From contig CALKXD010000110.1 of the NCBI GenBank assembly GCA_938003855.1, positions 1 to 48,898 on the forward strand: a DNA stretch of 48,898 nt, read 5' to 3'. Below, one piece after another: positions 33,867 to 42,157 of this stretch. Within the stretch, counting starts at the first letter, position 1. Each line of letters begins with the position of its first letter. This DNA comes from an uncultured Granulosicoccaceae bacterium. GTDB taxonomy: Bacteria; Pseudomonadota; Gammaproteobacteria; Granulosicoccales; Granulosicoccaceae. The translations under genes were made by a program, and so were the position numbers. Under the pieces are notes generated by a model, which did no database searches, was not told the origin of the DNA, and saw only the letters and a program-made list of their open reading frames with translations.

Positions 33867-35888
33867 ATGATCAGGAAAATACCTTCGGTGTGTGTCTATG
33901 CGCTGCCGACCCTGTTGCTTGGCACTGTAGCGGGGAGCGTTGTTGCCGTTGAAGATCCAACGCAACTGGACCCGATTAATGTCGAGCACGCAGAAGCGCC
34001 CACGGCCAGGCATCCGCTGGGTATTGGTATTCGTGGTGAAACCTTGTCTAGTGCGCCGGGTTCCGGTGGTGATCCGTTGCGTGGTTTGCAGAGTGTTCCG
34101 GGTATGGTGTTCAATGAAGACGAGTCGGCGGAGCCTGCGGTGCGTGGATCACGACCGGGAGATAACTATTTCCAGACTGACTTCGCACCGACCAGTTACC
34201 TTTTCCATATGGGCGGAGCAATCAGTGTTTACAACGCCGATCTTGTGAAGTCGTTTGACATCTATCCCTCGGCATACGGACCGGAGTTTTCAGGGGTTAC
34301 CGGTGGTGTGTTTGATGTTGAGTTGCGAGACCCACGCACGGATCACTTTCAAACAACACTCGATGTCAGCTTTCTGCAGGCTGGCTTTCTGGTTGAGGGG
34401 CCGCTGAATGACCGTCAGTCGTTTTATCTGGCCGGACGCCGCAGTTATCTGGATCTGTTTGTGAAAGATTTAATCGATGAGCCAGATATAAAGTTCACGG
34501 ATTTCCCCAACTACACCGACTATCAGGGTAAATATGTCTGGCAAGTTTCTGAGGGGTCAACGCTTCGGTTTAGTGCCAATGGAGCGACTGATGATTCTGA
34601 CCTGATATTGTCGGAGGATTCTGAAGACATCGCGACGGATCCGGTGTTCGCCGGGCGCATCTATGAAGCGCTCTCGTTTAACGAGCAGTCGCTGGTCTGG
34701 GATAAAAATCTTGCCCCGACTAGCAGTATTCGGTCGATCGTTACGCACAATACACTGGCTGCCACAGAGCTGGCGGGCGGGGCGGGATCGATTGACGTGG
34801 ATGAAGAAAGCTGGCTGCTGAAAAGCCACCTGACTCATAGCTTGAATGATCAGCATGAGGTTACCGTAGGCGCTGAGTTGTCGCAGACGGATATCTCGTT
34901 TGATATCGCTTTGAACGCCCCCGCCTGCACAGAGTTTGAACCTGACTGCCTGTTTACTGGCGCTGAGAGGCTGGAGGTCACTGAGACTGCGAAGATCACA
35001 GCTTTAAAAGCTTTTGCTAAAGATACCTGGTTTGTGAATGACCGGCTCACACTGTTTTCCGGTCTGGCGCTGCAGCGTGAAAACTATCTGGATAAGCAAT
35101 TTGTCGAGCCGCGACTGGCGTTGGAGTATGCCCTGCGCGACGATCTGCTGCTGACCGCCGGTATGGGTGTGTACCATCAGATGCCGGATATTGATCAGGT
35201 TAACCGGGTATTTGGCAATCCCGAGCTCGATTACATTCGTGCCAGGCACGCCAGTGTCGGTTTGCAGAAATCGCTGGGCGACGGTTGGAGTGTGTCGTCA
35301 GAGTTGTATTATAAAAAGCTGGATCAACTGGTCACCAGCGATGAGGAGACCCGCTATCAAAATAATGGTGTGGGGGAGGCCATTGGTCTGGATACACTGG
35401 TGCGCAAGCAGTTGACGGATAAATTATCCGGTTGGTTGTCGGTGTCACTGTCCGAGGCGACACGGCGCGATCTGCGCACCGGCCGGCAGTTTGACTTTGA
35501 GTACAACCAGCCGGTCAATGCCACTTTGGTAGCCAGGTATCAGTTCTCGCCGAAATGGTCGGTGGGCGCGAAACTATGGGCGCACAGTGGTGCACCCTAT
35601 ACACCGATCACCGGGGCCACGCCCGACCCTGTGGTTGACGGTCTCTATCAACCGCAATACGGCGATCTCAACAGCAAGCGTCTGCCGGTCTATAAGCGAC
35701 TTGACCTGCGAGTCGATCGTGCGTTCAAGCGCAAGGGCAAGCGCCAGACAACGGCTTATTTCGAGGTGTTGAATATTACCGGAAGCCGCAATATCTCCGG
35801 GTATTCCTATAACGCTGACTACAGTGAGCGCACCGCCGAAGAGCAGCTGCCCGGCTTTTTCGGGTTTGGTATTAACACCACATTCTAG
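33867..35888 (+). CDS. TonB-dependent outer-membrane receptor
   Basis: A 673-aa receptor with a signal peptide (YALPTLLLGTVAGSVVA). The plug domain spans about residues 50-160 (LRGLQSVPGMVFNEDESAEP, AVRGSRPGDNYFQTDF, ITVYNADLVKSFDIYPSAYG-like segment). The rest is a 22-strand-type barrel ending in FFGFGINTTF, with a terminal Phe as in outer-membrane proteins. The mature protein begins VEDPTQLDPINVE, a TonB-box-like segment. There is no N-terminal signalling extension, so it is not a transducer for an anti-sigma factor. The transported ligand cannot be deduced. It heads an operon with its own exbB, exbD and tonB, so it probably has a dedicated energy supply. Confidence 0.92.
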   Translation: MIRKIPSVCVYALPTLLLGTVAGSVVAVEDPTQLDPINVEHAEAPTARHPLGIGIRGETLSSAPGSGGDPLRGLQSVPGMVFNEDESAEPAVRGSRPGDNYFQTDFAPTSYLFHMGGAISVYNADLVKSFDIYPSAYGPEFSGVTGGVFDVELRDPRTDHFQTTLDVSFLQAGFLVEGPLNDRQSFYLAGRRSYLDLFVKDLIDEPDIKFTDFPNYTDYQGKYVWQVSEGSTLRFSANGATDDSDLILSEDSEDIATDPVFAGRIYEALSFNEQSLVWDKNLAPTSSIRSIVTHNTLAATELAGGAGSIDVDEESWLLKSHLTHSLNDQHEVTVGAELSQTDISFDIALNAPACTEFEPDCLFTGAERLEVTETAKITALKAFAKDTWFVNDRLTLFSGLALQRENYLDKQFVEPRLALEYALRDDLLLTAGMGVYHQMPDIDQVNRVFGNPELDYIRARHASVGLQKSLGDGWSVSSELYYKKLDQLVTSDEETRYQNNGVGEAIGLDTLVRKQLTDKLSGWLSVSLSEATRRDLRTGRQFDFEYNQPVNATLVARYQFSPKWSVGAKLWAHSGAPYTPITGATPDPVVDGLYQPQYGDLNSKRLPVYKRLDLRVDRAFKRKGKRQTTAYFEVLNITGSRNISGYSYNADYSERTAEEQLPGFFGFGINTTF

Positions 35889-35979
35889 TTGCAATACTTC
35901 TTGCGGCTCTGCAGATCAATTCAGTCTATCAGCAGTGGGCGCCGGGAAGCATCGTATTTACTCATTATCTGGAGCACCG

Positions 35980-36438
35980 ATGGAACTATTAGAGCGTTAC
36001 CTGGATATTTCGATTTTTTCTGTGCTGGGGTTTATGAGCTTTCTGGCGCTGGCCCGATTTATCGAGAGGCAGGTTTTTTACAGTCGTGTGCAGGTACAGC
36101 GCTATCGCGAGTCCGGGAGCCTGAAAATTGACCTGCAGTATGGTCTGGTGACGCTTGCCACGGTCGCATCGAACGCACCTTACATCGGTTTGCTGGGGAC
36201 AGTATTTGGCATCATGCTGACCTTTCACGACATCGGTACATCAGGGCAGATTGATACCGCTTCGGTGATGTCGGGACTGGCGTTGGCGCTAAAAGCGACA
36301 GCGCTCGGGCTTGTGGTGGCGATCCCTGCAATGATCGCTTACAACGGCCTGGCGGCAAGGGCAGAGCGCCTGATGCTGCAATGGGATATCGAAGATCAGC
36401 GCTTGCGGCGGCGTGCCGGGGTGAATCGCTATGACTAA
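35980..36438 (+). CDS. exbB: ExbB/TolQ-family proton channel subunit
   Basis: A 152-aa protein, shorter than typical ExbB (about 240 aa). Three membrane segments are visible. The conserved ion-path residues Thr74 (YIGLLGTVFGIM) and Thr107 (LALKATALGLVVAIP) are present. With ExbD it forms the proton channel in the inner membrane that drives TonB. ATG 35980 follows GGAG with a five-base gap. Its last eight bases overlap the exbD start, and the short length suggests a compact, dedicated ExbB variant. Confidence 0.9.
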   Translation: MELLERYLDISIFSVLGFMSFLALARFIERQVFYSRVQVQRYRESGSLKIDLQYGLVTLATVASNAPYIGLLGTVFGIMLTFHDIGTSGQIDTASVMSGLALALKATALGLVVAIPAMIAYNGLAARAERLMLQWDIEDQRLRRRAGVNRYD

Positions 36439-36808
36439 ATTTGACAGCATTAATGTTATCCCGTTTGTTGATATCATGCTGGTATTACTGGCGATTGTAT
36501 TGACGACGGCCACTTTCGTCAGTAATAGCCAGCTTGACATTACCCTGCCGGTGGCTGATACCGAAGCCAGTGAGGCTCCTGTCGACTCTATAGAGATCGC
36601 CATTGATCGGGAAAATAACCGGTACGTTGACGGGCGTGCGACCGATGCACAGGCGTTAAAGGTTCAGTTGTCTATGCTCTCGGCTGACACGCGGGTAGTA
36701 CTGCGTATAGATGAGTCAGTTGAATTTCTTCAATTTGTCTCTCTGATTGACGTGCTGAAAACGCATTCGCTGGATAACGTTTCTATAGAGACACGGATGA
36801 CACCGTGA
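36431..36808 (+). CDS. exbD: ExbD/TolR-family subunit
   Basis: A 125-aa protein with one N-terminal membrane helix. The conserved proton-path aspartate is in [20 protein letters not shown] (Asp13), followed by the periplasmic domain ([17 protein letters not shown]...). It partners with ExbB. It starts at ATG 36431 inside the exbB reading frame end, and its stop overlaps the GTG start of tonB by four bases. Confidence 0.92.
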   Translation: MTKFDSINVIPFVDIMLVLLAIVLTTATFVSNSQLDITLPVADTEASEAPVDSIEIAIDRENNRYVDGRATDAQALKVQLSMLSADTRVVLRIDESVEFLQFVSLIDVLKTHSLDNVSIETRMTP

Positions 36809-37758
36809 GGGGGACTGTCACGGGAGTGCTGGTTTCAGCGGTGCTGCATCTGGCGTTGGTAGCGGTTCTGCTCGGCGGCAATAGTCCTGAGTTAACGCAA
36901 CTGCCGTCGGTTGAAGTCATTGAATTGAACCTGTCACTGTTCGACGTTGAGCAGGCTCCACCGGACCATGCGCAGAAAGATGCCGATGTCACCGTGGAAC
37001 CACCGGATGCGGCGATAGAGCCCCTGTCGGAAATACCACTGGATAACCCACCGGAAACACCGGTAGCTCCCGCTGCAGTAATTGCGACAAACGATCTGAC
37101 TGAACCCGAACCCGAACCCGAACCCGAACCCGAACCCGAACCCGAGCCTGAACCCGAGCCTGAGCCTGAACCTGAACCTGAACCTGAACCTGAACCTGAA
37201 CCTGATCCTGAACCTGAACCTGAACCTGAACCGCTGGTATCGGCTGAGGGTGACCCGCGTGCAGTACCGGAGCTGCCCTCCATGCCTCTAGAACAGGAGG
37301 TACTGGAAGAAGTCGAAGGTGCCCATGTTGATGAGGTGACCTTTGTCGAGTCCGTAGTGGAGGCGCACATAGAGCCGGTTAAGCTGACTGAGCACGCGTC
37401 AGTGCCGGTTATAAAGCGCGATCAGGTCGCGCCGGCTGAGGTGTCGGCAGCGGCGTCAACCACCGCAGATTCAGTGGAAGAGCGCAATTATTCAGGTAAG
37501 GTGCGAGCGGCGGTAGTGGCTCAGCGTGTGTATCCGCGTCAGGCCCGTCGTCGTCAAATTACCGGAGAGGTCCGGGTCGGCTTTACCTTGCAGAACAATG
37601 GCCGGCTGATGACAGCAGACATTGTGCGGTCGTCAGGCGTGGCGGTATTGGATGATGCAGCGCTGGCTGCGGTAAGCCGGGTGCGGCAATTTGACGCTTT
37701 TCCGGCGACTGTCACCAGAACCGAATGGGACTTCGAGGTCGTGCTGGTGTTCCGGTGA
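36805..37758 (+). CDS. tonB: TonB energy transducer with an expanded Glu-Pro linker
   Basis: A 317-aa TonB. The N-terminal helix [17 protein letters not shown] contains the conserved Ser-x3-His pair (Ser11, His15). A rigid linker of 22 Glu/Asp-Pro dipeptides comes from a hexanucleotide repeat. The C-terminal domain ([37 protein letters not shown]) contacts the receptor TonB box. It uses a GTG start at 36805 overlapping the exbD stop. Position directly after its receptor and ExbBD indicates a dedicated system. Confidence 0.93.
   Translation: MRGTVTGVLVSAVLHLALVAVLLGGNSPELTQLPSVEVIELNLSLFDVEQAPPDHAQKDADVTVEPPDAAIEPLSEIPLDNPPETPVAPAAVIATNDLTEPEPEPEPEPEPEPEPEPEPEPEPEPEPEPEPEPDPEPEPEPEPLVSAEGDPRAVPELPSMPLEQEVLEEVEGAHVDEVTFVESVVEAHIEPVKLTEHASVPVIKRDQVAPAEVSAAASTTADSVEERNYSGKVRAAVVAQRVYPRQARRRQITGEVRVGFTLQNNGRLMTADIVRSSGVAVLDDAALAAVSRVRQFDAFPATVTRTEWDFEVVLVFR
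37102..37233 (+). repeat. 132-bp GAACCY hexanucleotide repeat within tonB
   Basis: 22 consecutive hexamers of the type GAACCC, GAGCCT or GAACCT encode Glu-Pro dipeptides, with one GATCCT (Asp-Pro). The first block is pure GAACCC and the later block is GAACCT, showing two separate expansions. Length changes stay in frame if they are in multiples of six, and would vary the reach of TonB across the periplasm. Confidence 0.95.
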
Positions 37759-37767
37759 TAAATGGCT

Positions 37768-38523
37768 TCAGGCGCTGGAATTGAGAATTGACTCAAGCAG
37801 TCTCTGATAGCCATTGATAAACAGCTTGGTGGTGCGGAAATGTGCGGTGTCTTCGTAGTGGACCGGGTCAATACCCGACTCTGTTATCTGCAGTATCCGG
37901 GCATTGGGGTAGGCCATTATGATAGGCGAGTGGGTGGCAATGATAAATTGTGACTCGTCCCCTGCCAACTGATGCATTCTGGACAACATGGCGAGTTGTC
38001 GGTCTGGCGACAGCGCGGCTTCCGGCTCGTCGAGAATGTACAGTCCTTTGCCGCCGAATCGATGCAGCATCAGCGAAAAAAAAGACTCCCCGTGCGATTG
38101 ATGGTGGAGCGACTGGCCACCGTAGGAGTTCTTAACCGGCGCACCGGGACCCGGTTCTTCATCCATCGCATCGATGTTGCTGGCAACATTGTAAAAACTC
38201 TCGGCTCTCAGGAAAAATCCGTCCTTTGGCCGCTTGAAACCTTTTGATAGTCGAACTTTCTGCCAGAGATCAGAATGTGATGAACGCGTTGTAAAGTTAA
38301 AGTTCTGTGTCCCGCCTTCAGGGTTAAATCCCCAGGCGGTGGCAATTGCCTCCAGCAACGTCGATTTTCCAGAGCCGTTCTCGCCGACAATAAATGTCAC
38401 CTGAGGATGGAATTCGAGGGTGTCAATGTTCTGGATAACCGGCAGTGAATACGGGTAATCGTCAAACGATTCCACTCTGTCTCGCAGTAACTGCATTTTG
38501 ACTAAATAGTGCGTGTTTAACAC
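37768..38523 (-). CDS. AAA-type ATP-binding protein (SMC/RecF-like)
   Basis: A 251-aa ATPase with Walker A GENGSGKSTLLEAIA near residue 48, a signature-like SHGESFFSLM, Walker B LYILDEPEAALS and a switch His in IIATHSPIIMAYP. It resembles small predicted ATPases of the AAA_23/ABC-ATPase group found as solitary genes or in toxin, defence or transporter neighbourhoods. No partner (such as an HNH or TOPRIM protein) is adjacent, so no defence role can be claimed. It is convergent with tonB, with nine bases between stops. Confidence 0.88.
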   Translation of the reverse strand: MLNTHYLVKMQLLRDRVESFDDYPYSLPVIQNIDTLEFHPQVTFIVGENGSGKSTLLEAIATAWGFNPEGGTQNFNFTTRSSHSDLWQKVRLSKGFKRPKDGFFLRAESFYNVASNIDAMDEEPGPGAPVKNSYGGQSLHHQSHGESFFSLMLHRFGGKGLYILDEPEAALSPDRQLAMLSRMHQLAGDESQFIIATHSPIIMAYPNARILQITESGIDPVHYEDTAHFRTTKLFINGYQRLLESILNSSA

Positions 38524-38918
38524 CTGCGCCCCTTTTTCGAGAGTCCGCGGTGGAGCATAACCGGATGTGCCGCCTGATCCAAAGTTTGCGGTGGTTCCCG
38601 GAGCCGGGTGGCGATCGGCTGGATCAAGATGTCCCCGGAGGTGCTGAGGCGCTTGTCCCGAATCGGAGAATCACCACTGTCAGCCGCCCGTTTGATCGGT
38701 CAAATTGCTGGACATCGGCGAATTCGCCAATGTTCCGGTGAGCCGCGGCGTGTCCCTTCCCAGCGTTATCTTTTCGTTCGAGAGTTGTTAGAAAATCGGG
38801 ATAAGTTGGATAAAACGATCCGAAAAACCGCCGGTCTATTTATGCAACACCGACGACGGTGGTGATGTTTCAGCTTTTCACAAATAGATCACTCAAATAG
38901 ACCACTTAGGGGACAACC
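38524..38918. other. Leader region upstream of the bufferin cluster
   Basis: 395 bases between the AAA ATPase start (minus) and the YHS gene start (plus). No credible ORF; an 85-codon plus-strand GTG frame (38608-38865) lacks a ribosome-binding site and any homology I know. The right part contains repeats described separately, and the AGGGGA ribosome-binding site at 38908-38913. Confidence 0.4.
38833..38903. promoter_or_regulatory. Three-copy AAATAGAYC motif upstream of the bufferin genes
   Basis: AAATAGATC (38882-38890) and AAATAGACC (38895-38903) form a direct repeat with a 13-base period. A reversed copy, GGTCTATTT, lies at 38833-38841 and is a perfect inverted repeat of the 38895 copy. 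All three lie within 90 bases of the first start codon. They could be operators for a metal-responsive regulator. Confidence 0.5.
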
Positions 38919-39452
38919 ATGTTTAAAAAATTACTACTCGCATCAGCGTTGACAATGGCCAGCAGCTTATTATACGCCGGCGATCAATATGTTGATGAAT
39001 CCGGCTATGCCGTCAGTGGCTACGATGTCGTGGCTTTTTTCAACCTTGCGCAATCTGCAGTCGGCCAGAAGCAACCGGAAGCGGTACCTGGTAAAAAGGC
39101 GATAACGGCGGAATACAACGGTGCCAAGTGGGCATTTTCTACAGCGGAAAATCGCGATGCCTTTCTGGCAAGCCCGGCTAAATTCGCGCCCCAGTTTGAT
39201 GGCCATTGTGCCTATGGCGTTTCTCAAGGTGGCAAGGTGCCGGCCAACCCGAACTTGTGGCGCATCACCGACAACAAGCTCTACCTCAATATTAATCCAC
39301 CGGTCGTCGGCTTTTTTGAAGAAGACATCCCCGGCCATCTGTCTGCCGCAGCAGGTAACTGGACCAAGCTCGAAGGTGAGGCGGCTTCATCCAAAAGCTG
39401 GAAGGCACTGAAAGCCAACAACGGCACCTACACCATGGAAAGCCCGCAGTAA
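38919..39452 (+). CDS. Exported YHS-domain protein of the bufferin cluster
   Basis: A 177-aa exported protein: signal peptide MFKKLLLASALTMASSLLYA, then the YHS domain with VSGYDVVAFFNLAQSAVG, TAEYNGAKWAFSTAENRDAF and HCAYGVSQGGKVPANPNLWR, ending in a FFEEDIPGHLSAA tail. YHS domains are associated with metal-handling proteins; this periplasmic type is common beside copper or metal genes. AGGGGA lies five bases before ATG 38919. It precedes the bufferin precursor by 90 bases and is probably co-expressed. Role inferred, not known. Confidence 0.85.
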   Translation: MFKKLLLASALTMASSLLYAGDQYVDESGYAVSGYDVVAFFNLAQSAVGQKQPEAVPGKKAITAEYNGAKWAFSTAENRDAFLASPAKFAPQFDGHCAYGVSQGGKVPANPNLWRITDNKLYLNINPPVVGFFEEDIPGHLSAAAGNWTKLEGEAASSKSWKALKANNGTYTMESPQ

Positions 39453-39542
39453 CCCGTTTTTATCTGATGGCGGCCTTTTCGGGTGCCGGAGCATTTTCGC
39501 TGAAACCCGATTCCACTACCAACGACACAAAGGAAATTAATC

Positions 39543-39878
39543 ATGACTGAAAAAACATTGGACACACGCACTCTGTTACTGGCTGGCTCGATCGCGCTGG
39601 CGGTGTCGCAGACAGCAATGTTGCCGAACGCGCAAGCGGGTGCTAAAGAGAAGTGCTACGGCGTTTCACTGGCCGGTCAGAATGACTGTGCCGCCGGACC
39701 GGGAACCACATGTGCAGGGACCTCGGAAGTTGACTACCAGGGCAATGCCTGGACACTGGTACCGAAAGGTGATTGTGCAAAGTTCGGTGTCGAAGAGACA
39801 ATGGCTGAGTATGAACTGCCGGGAGATCGCGTCGGATCACTGGAGAAGCTGGATCGGGATCTTCCGGTAAGCTCGTGA
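39543..39878 (+). CDS. bufA: Bufferin-type RiPP precursor (BufA1, DUF2282)
   Basis: A 111-aa precursor. An N-terminal export signal ([20 protein letters not shown]) is followed by a core with four cysteines: Cys38 and Cys49 in [13 protein letters not shown], Cys57 in [10 protein letters not shown] and Cys78 in KGDCAKF. DUF2282 members of this form are bufferins. Their central cysteines are modified by the DUF692 enzyme to sulfur heterocycles (5-thiooxazoles reported) that bind copper or other metals in the periplasm. It starts at ATG 39543 behind AAGGAAATTA and overlaps the next start by four bases (GTGA), giving strong coupling. Confidence 0.9.
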   Translation: MTEKTLDTRTLLLAGSIALAVSQTAMLPNAQAGAKEKCYGVSLAGQNDCAAGPGTTCAGTSEVDYQGNAWTLVPKGDCAKFGVEETMAEYELPGDRVGSLEKLDRDLPVSS

Positions 39879-40816
39879 ATAATCAGCGCTCTATAAATGC
39901 GGCACTCGTCAGTCCTGTGACTGACGAGCGTTGTGGTCGGCGGACGATCTCTGGTGGTTCGTCCTGCTTACCCCGACGTGGTGGTGTCTGCCTGAAACCA
40001 CAACACTACGATGAGATCCTGAAGCAGTCGCCGGATGTCGGGTGGTTTGAGGTACATGCCGAGAATTACCTGGGGGCCGGCGGTCCGCCGCTTCGCTACC
40101 TGGAGTTGATCCGCCGTGACTACCCGCTATCCGTTCACGGGGTCGGGATGTCGATCGGCTCAGCCGACGGACTGGATGCCCGGCATCTTCAACGGGTCGC
40201 GGCACTGGTTGATCGGTTCGAGCCCGAATCGTTCAGCGAACATCTGGCCTGGTCTACCCATGACAGTGAATTTTTCAGTGATCTGCTGCCGGTGCCCTAC
40301 AACAAGGCGGTCGAAGATCTGGTATGTGAGCATATAGATCTGGTGCAAACCACGCTGAAGCGGCAGATGCTGCTGGAAAATCCATCAAACTATCTGTCAC
40401 TTGAAAACAGCACGATGTCTGAGACGGCGTTTTTAAACAACATAGTACGGCGCACTGGCTGTGGTCTTTTACTCGATGTGAATAACGTCTACGTCTCTGC
40501 GATCAATTGCGACTATTCGGCAGAGGAGTACATCAATGAGCTGCCTTTGGATTGTGTGGGCGAGATTCATCTTGCGGGTCATGCCACAGACAATAGTGAC
40601 CCGGACGAGTTGCTGCTTATCGATGCCCATGATCGGGAAGTGGCTGATCAGGTATGGTCGTTATTTGAATACACTCTTAGCCACAGTGGGCCGCGTCCTT
40701 CACTGATTGAATGGGATGCATCAATTCCGTCCCTGACCACATTGCTGGCCGAAATGCACAAGGCCGATAGCGCGGCAAACATAGTGGCGGGGGATGCCAA
40801 TGTCATCGCTCGGTGA
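39875..40816 (+). CDS. bufB: Multinuclear non-heme iron oxidase BufB (DUF692, MNIO)
   Basis: A 313-aa enzyme with the DUF692 TIM-barrel blocks: [65 protein letters not shown] and [11 protein letters not shown]. The His, Asp, Glu and Asn in these blocks are the expected ligands of two or three iron ions. It oxidises cysteines of the precursor. It uses a GTG start overlapping bufA by four bases, and its end overlaps bufC by 23. An N-terminal extension of about 35 residues precedes the barrel. Confidence 0.93.
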   Translation: MNNQRSINAALVSPVTDERCGRRTISGGSSCLPRRGGVCLKPQHYDEILKQSPDVGWFEVHAENYLGAGGPPLRYLELIRRDYPLSVHGVGMSIGSADGLDARHLQRVAALVDRFEPESFSEHLAWSTHDSEFFSDLLPVPYNKAVEDLVCEHIDLVQTTLKRQMLLENPSNYLSLENSTMSETAFLNNIVRRTGCGLLLDVNNVYVSAINCDYSAEEYINELPLDCVGEIHLAGHATDNSDPDELLLIDAHDREVADQVWSLFEYTLSHSGPRPSLIEWDASIPSLTTLLAEMHKADSAANIVAGDANVIAR

Positions 40817-41579
40817 CTTTCAATCTGCAATGCGTGCGTCATTGCACGACAGCGCTGCGGCTTGCCCCGGGCAGGTGGTCGAGCAGGGAACGGACCGTCA
40901 ATCGCGGCGCTTTAATATCTACCGTAATAACCGCATGGTCAGTCTTATAGATAACCTGACGGCGGCGTATCCGACAGTGCATCAGCTGGTGGGTGATGAT
41001 TTTTTTCGGGCAGTGGCCAGGCTCTATATTCAGAAGACTCCGCCGCGCAGCCCGGTGATGGCCGAGTATGGTGGCGACTTTGATCGATTTCTGGATGCGT
41101 TCCCTAATACGCAGGGCGTCCCCTACCTTGCCGACATAGCCACACTGGAGTGGTGCCGGTTGTGCTCGTATCACGCACAGGATGCAGCGGCGGTCAGGGC
41201 TGAGGTGTTGTCTGAAATCTCTCCTGAATCGCTGGAATCAACCTGCTTTTCGATGCACCCGTCGTTGTTTTTAGTTTCGTCGCAATGGCCTGTTGGCAGT
41301 ATCTGGTCGGCGATTGCCAACAATGCTGATCAGCCCGTGGTTGATATGAATCGTGCCGAAGAGGTGATGGTGGTGCGGGCGGAGCATACCGTATCGGTGC
41401 AGATTCTGCCGGCGGATGGTGCTGAGCTGTTAAAACAATTAAGGGATGGCAAACCGCTGCTCGCTGCTGTGGAAATTGTCACCCGACGTTTTCCGGATTT
41501 TGATCCGGGAACACATCTGCAGGGACTGTTTGGTCTCGGTATATTTAATGCAATTTACCAACGAGGAGTAAGCCGGTGA
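40794..41579 (+). CDS. bufC: DUF2063 partner protein (BufC)
   Basis: A 261-aa protein of the HvfC/BufC DNA-binding-domain-like family: SRRFNIYRNNRMVSLIDNLT, AYPTVHQLVGDDFFRAVARL, and YLADIATLEWCRLCSYHAQD. Known members act with the DUF692 enzyme, delivering the precursor to it; despite the family name it is not a regulator. The ATG at 40794 or the second one at 40800 starts it, in the overlap with bufB. Its TGA overlaps the GTG of the DoxX gene by four bases. Confidence 0.92.
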   Translation: MPMSSLGDFQSAMRASLHDSAAACPGQVVEQGTDRQSRRFNIYRNNRMVSLIDNLTAAYPTVHQLVGDDFFRAVARLYIQKTPPRSPVMAEYGGDFDRFLDAFPNTQGVPYLADIATLEWCRLCSYHAQDAAAVRAEVLSEISPESLESTCFSMHPSLFLVSSQWPVGSIWSAIANNADQPVVDMNRAEEVMVVRAEHTVSVQILPADGAELLKQLRDGKPLLAAVEIVTRRFPDFDPGTHLQGLFGLGIFNAIYQRGVSR

Positions 41580-42145
41580 TTACCGCTATACGAAATTTAC
41601 ACGACTCAACTTTTGATTTTATACAGCGGCTGCTGCAGGACTGGTTTCCCGGGTTGCTGGCCCGGTTTGTTTTTGCCGCTGTATTATTTATGTATTACTT
41701 TAATTCGGCTAAAACCAAAGTGGGTGATGGTCTGGCGGGGTTTCTGACTATAGATGATGGTGCCTATATTCAGATACTGCCTACGGTGATGGAGCAGTAC
41801 GGCTATGATGCATCTCAGATTCCGGCGTTTCCGTATCAGCTGATTGTTTATGCGGGTACTTACAGTGAATTTATACTACCAGTGCTGATTGTAGCCGGGT
41901 TGTTTACGCGACTGGCGGCAGCGGGTATGGTGGGGTTTGTGGTTGTTCAGAGCTATGTTGATATCACCGCTCACGGTGCCGATGAAAAAACTATTGGCGC
42001 ATGGTTTGACCGTGTACCCGATGCCGCTATCCTCGATCAGCGTGCTCTGTGGGTGTTTTTATTAACCTACCTGGCAATCTATGGTGCGGGTAAGGTGTCT
42101 CTGGATCATGTACTTGGCGGCAACCGCAACAACCATTACCGCTAG
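41576..42145 (+). CDS. DoxX-family membrane protein of the bufferin cluster
   Basis: A 189-aa membrane protein with about four spans of DoxX type: LLARFVFAAVLFMYYFNSA, LPVLIVAGLFTRLAAAG, VFLLTYLAIYGAGKVSLD. DoxX proteins are frequent at the end of bufferin operons and may help assemble, transport or redox-support the modified peptide. The GTG start at 41576 overlaps bufC by four bases, and GAGGAG lies upstream. Convergent with the PfkB kinase gene. Confidence 0.88.
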   Translation: MITAIRNLHDSTFDFIQRLLQDWFPGLLARFVFAAVLFMYYFNSAKTKVGDGLAGFLTIDDGAYIQILPTVMEQYGYDASQIPAFPYQLIVYAGTYSEFILPVLIVAGLFTRLAAAGMVGFVVVQSYVDITAHGADEKTIGAWFDRVPDAAILDQRALWVFLLTYLAIYGAGKVSLDHVLGGNRNNHYR

Positions 42146-42157
42146 TACCCGTTACCG

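Noticed and set aside
36783-37370. Minus-strand frame coding a Ser-Gly repeat protein
   Set aside because: It is the antisense of the Glu-Pro repeat in tonB; the repeat keeps all frames open.
37768-38523. Anti-phage defence gene
   Set aside because: A solitary AAA ATPase with no nuclease, reverse transcriptase or TOPRIM partner nearby does not support a defence system.
38608-38865. 85-codon plus-strand GTG frame upstream of the YHS gene
   Set aside because: No ribosome-binding site and no family signature; it overlaps the likely regulatory motif at 38833.
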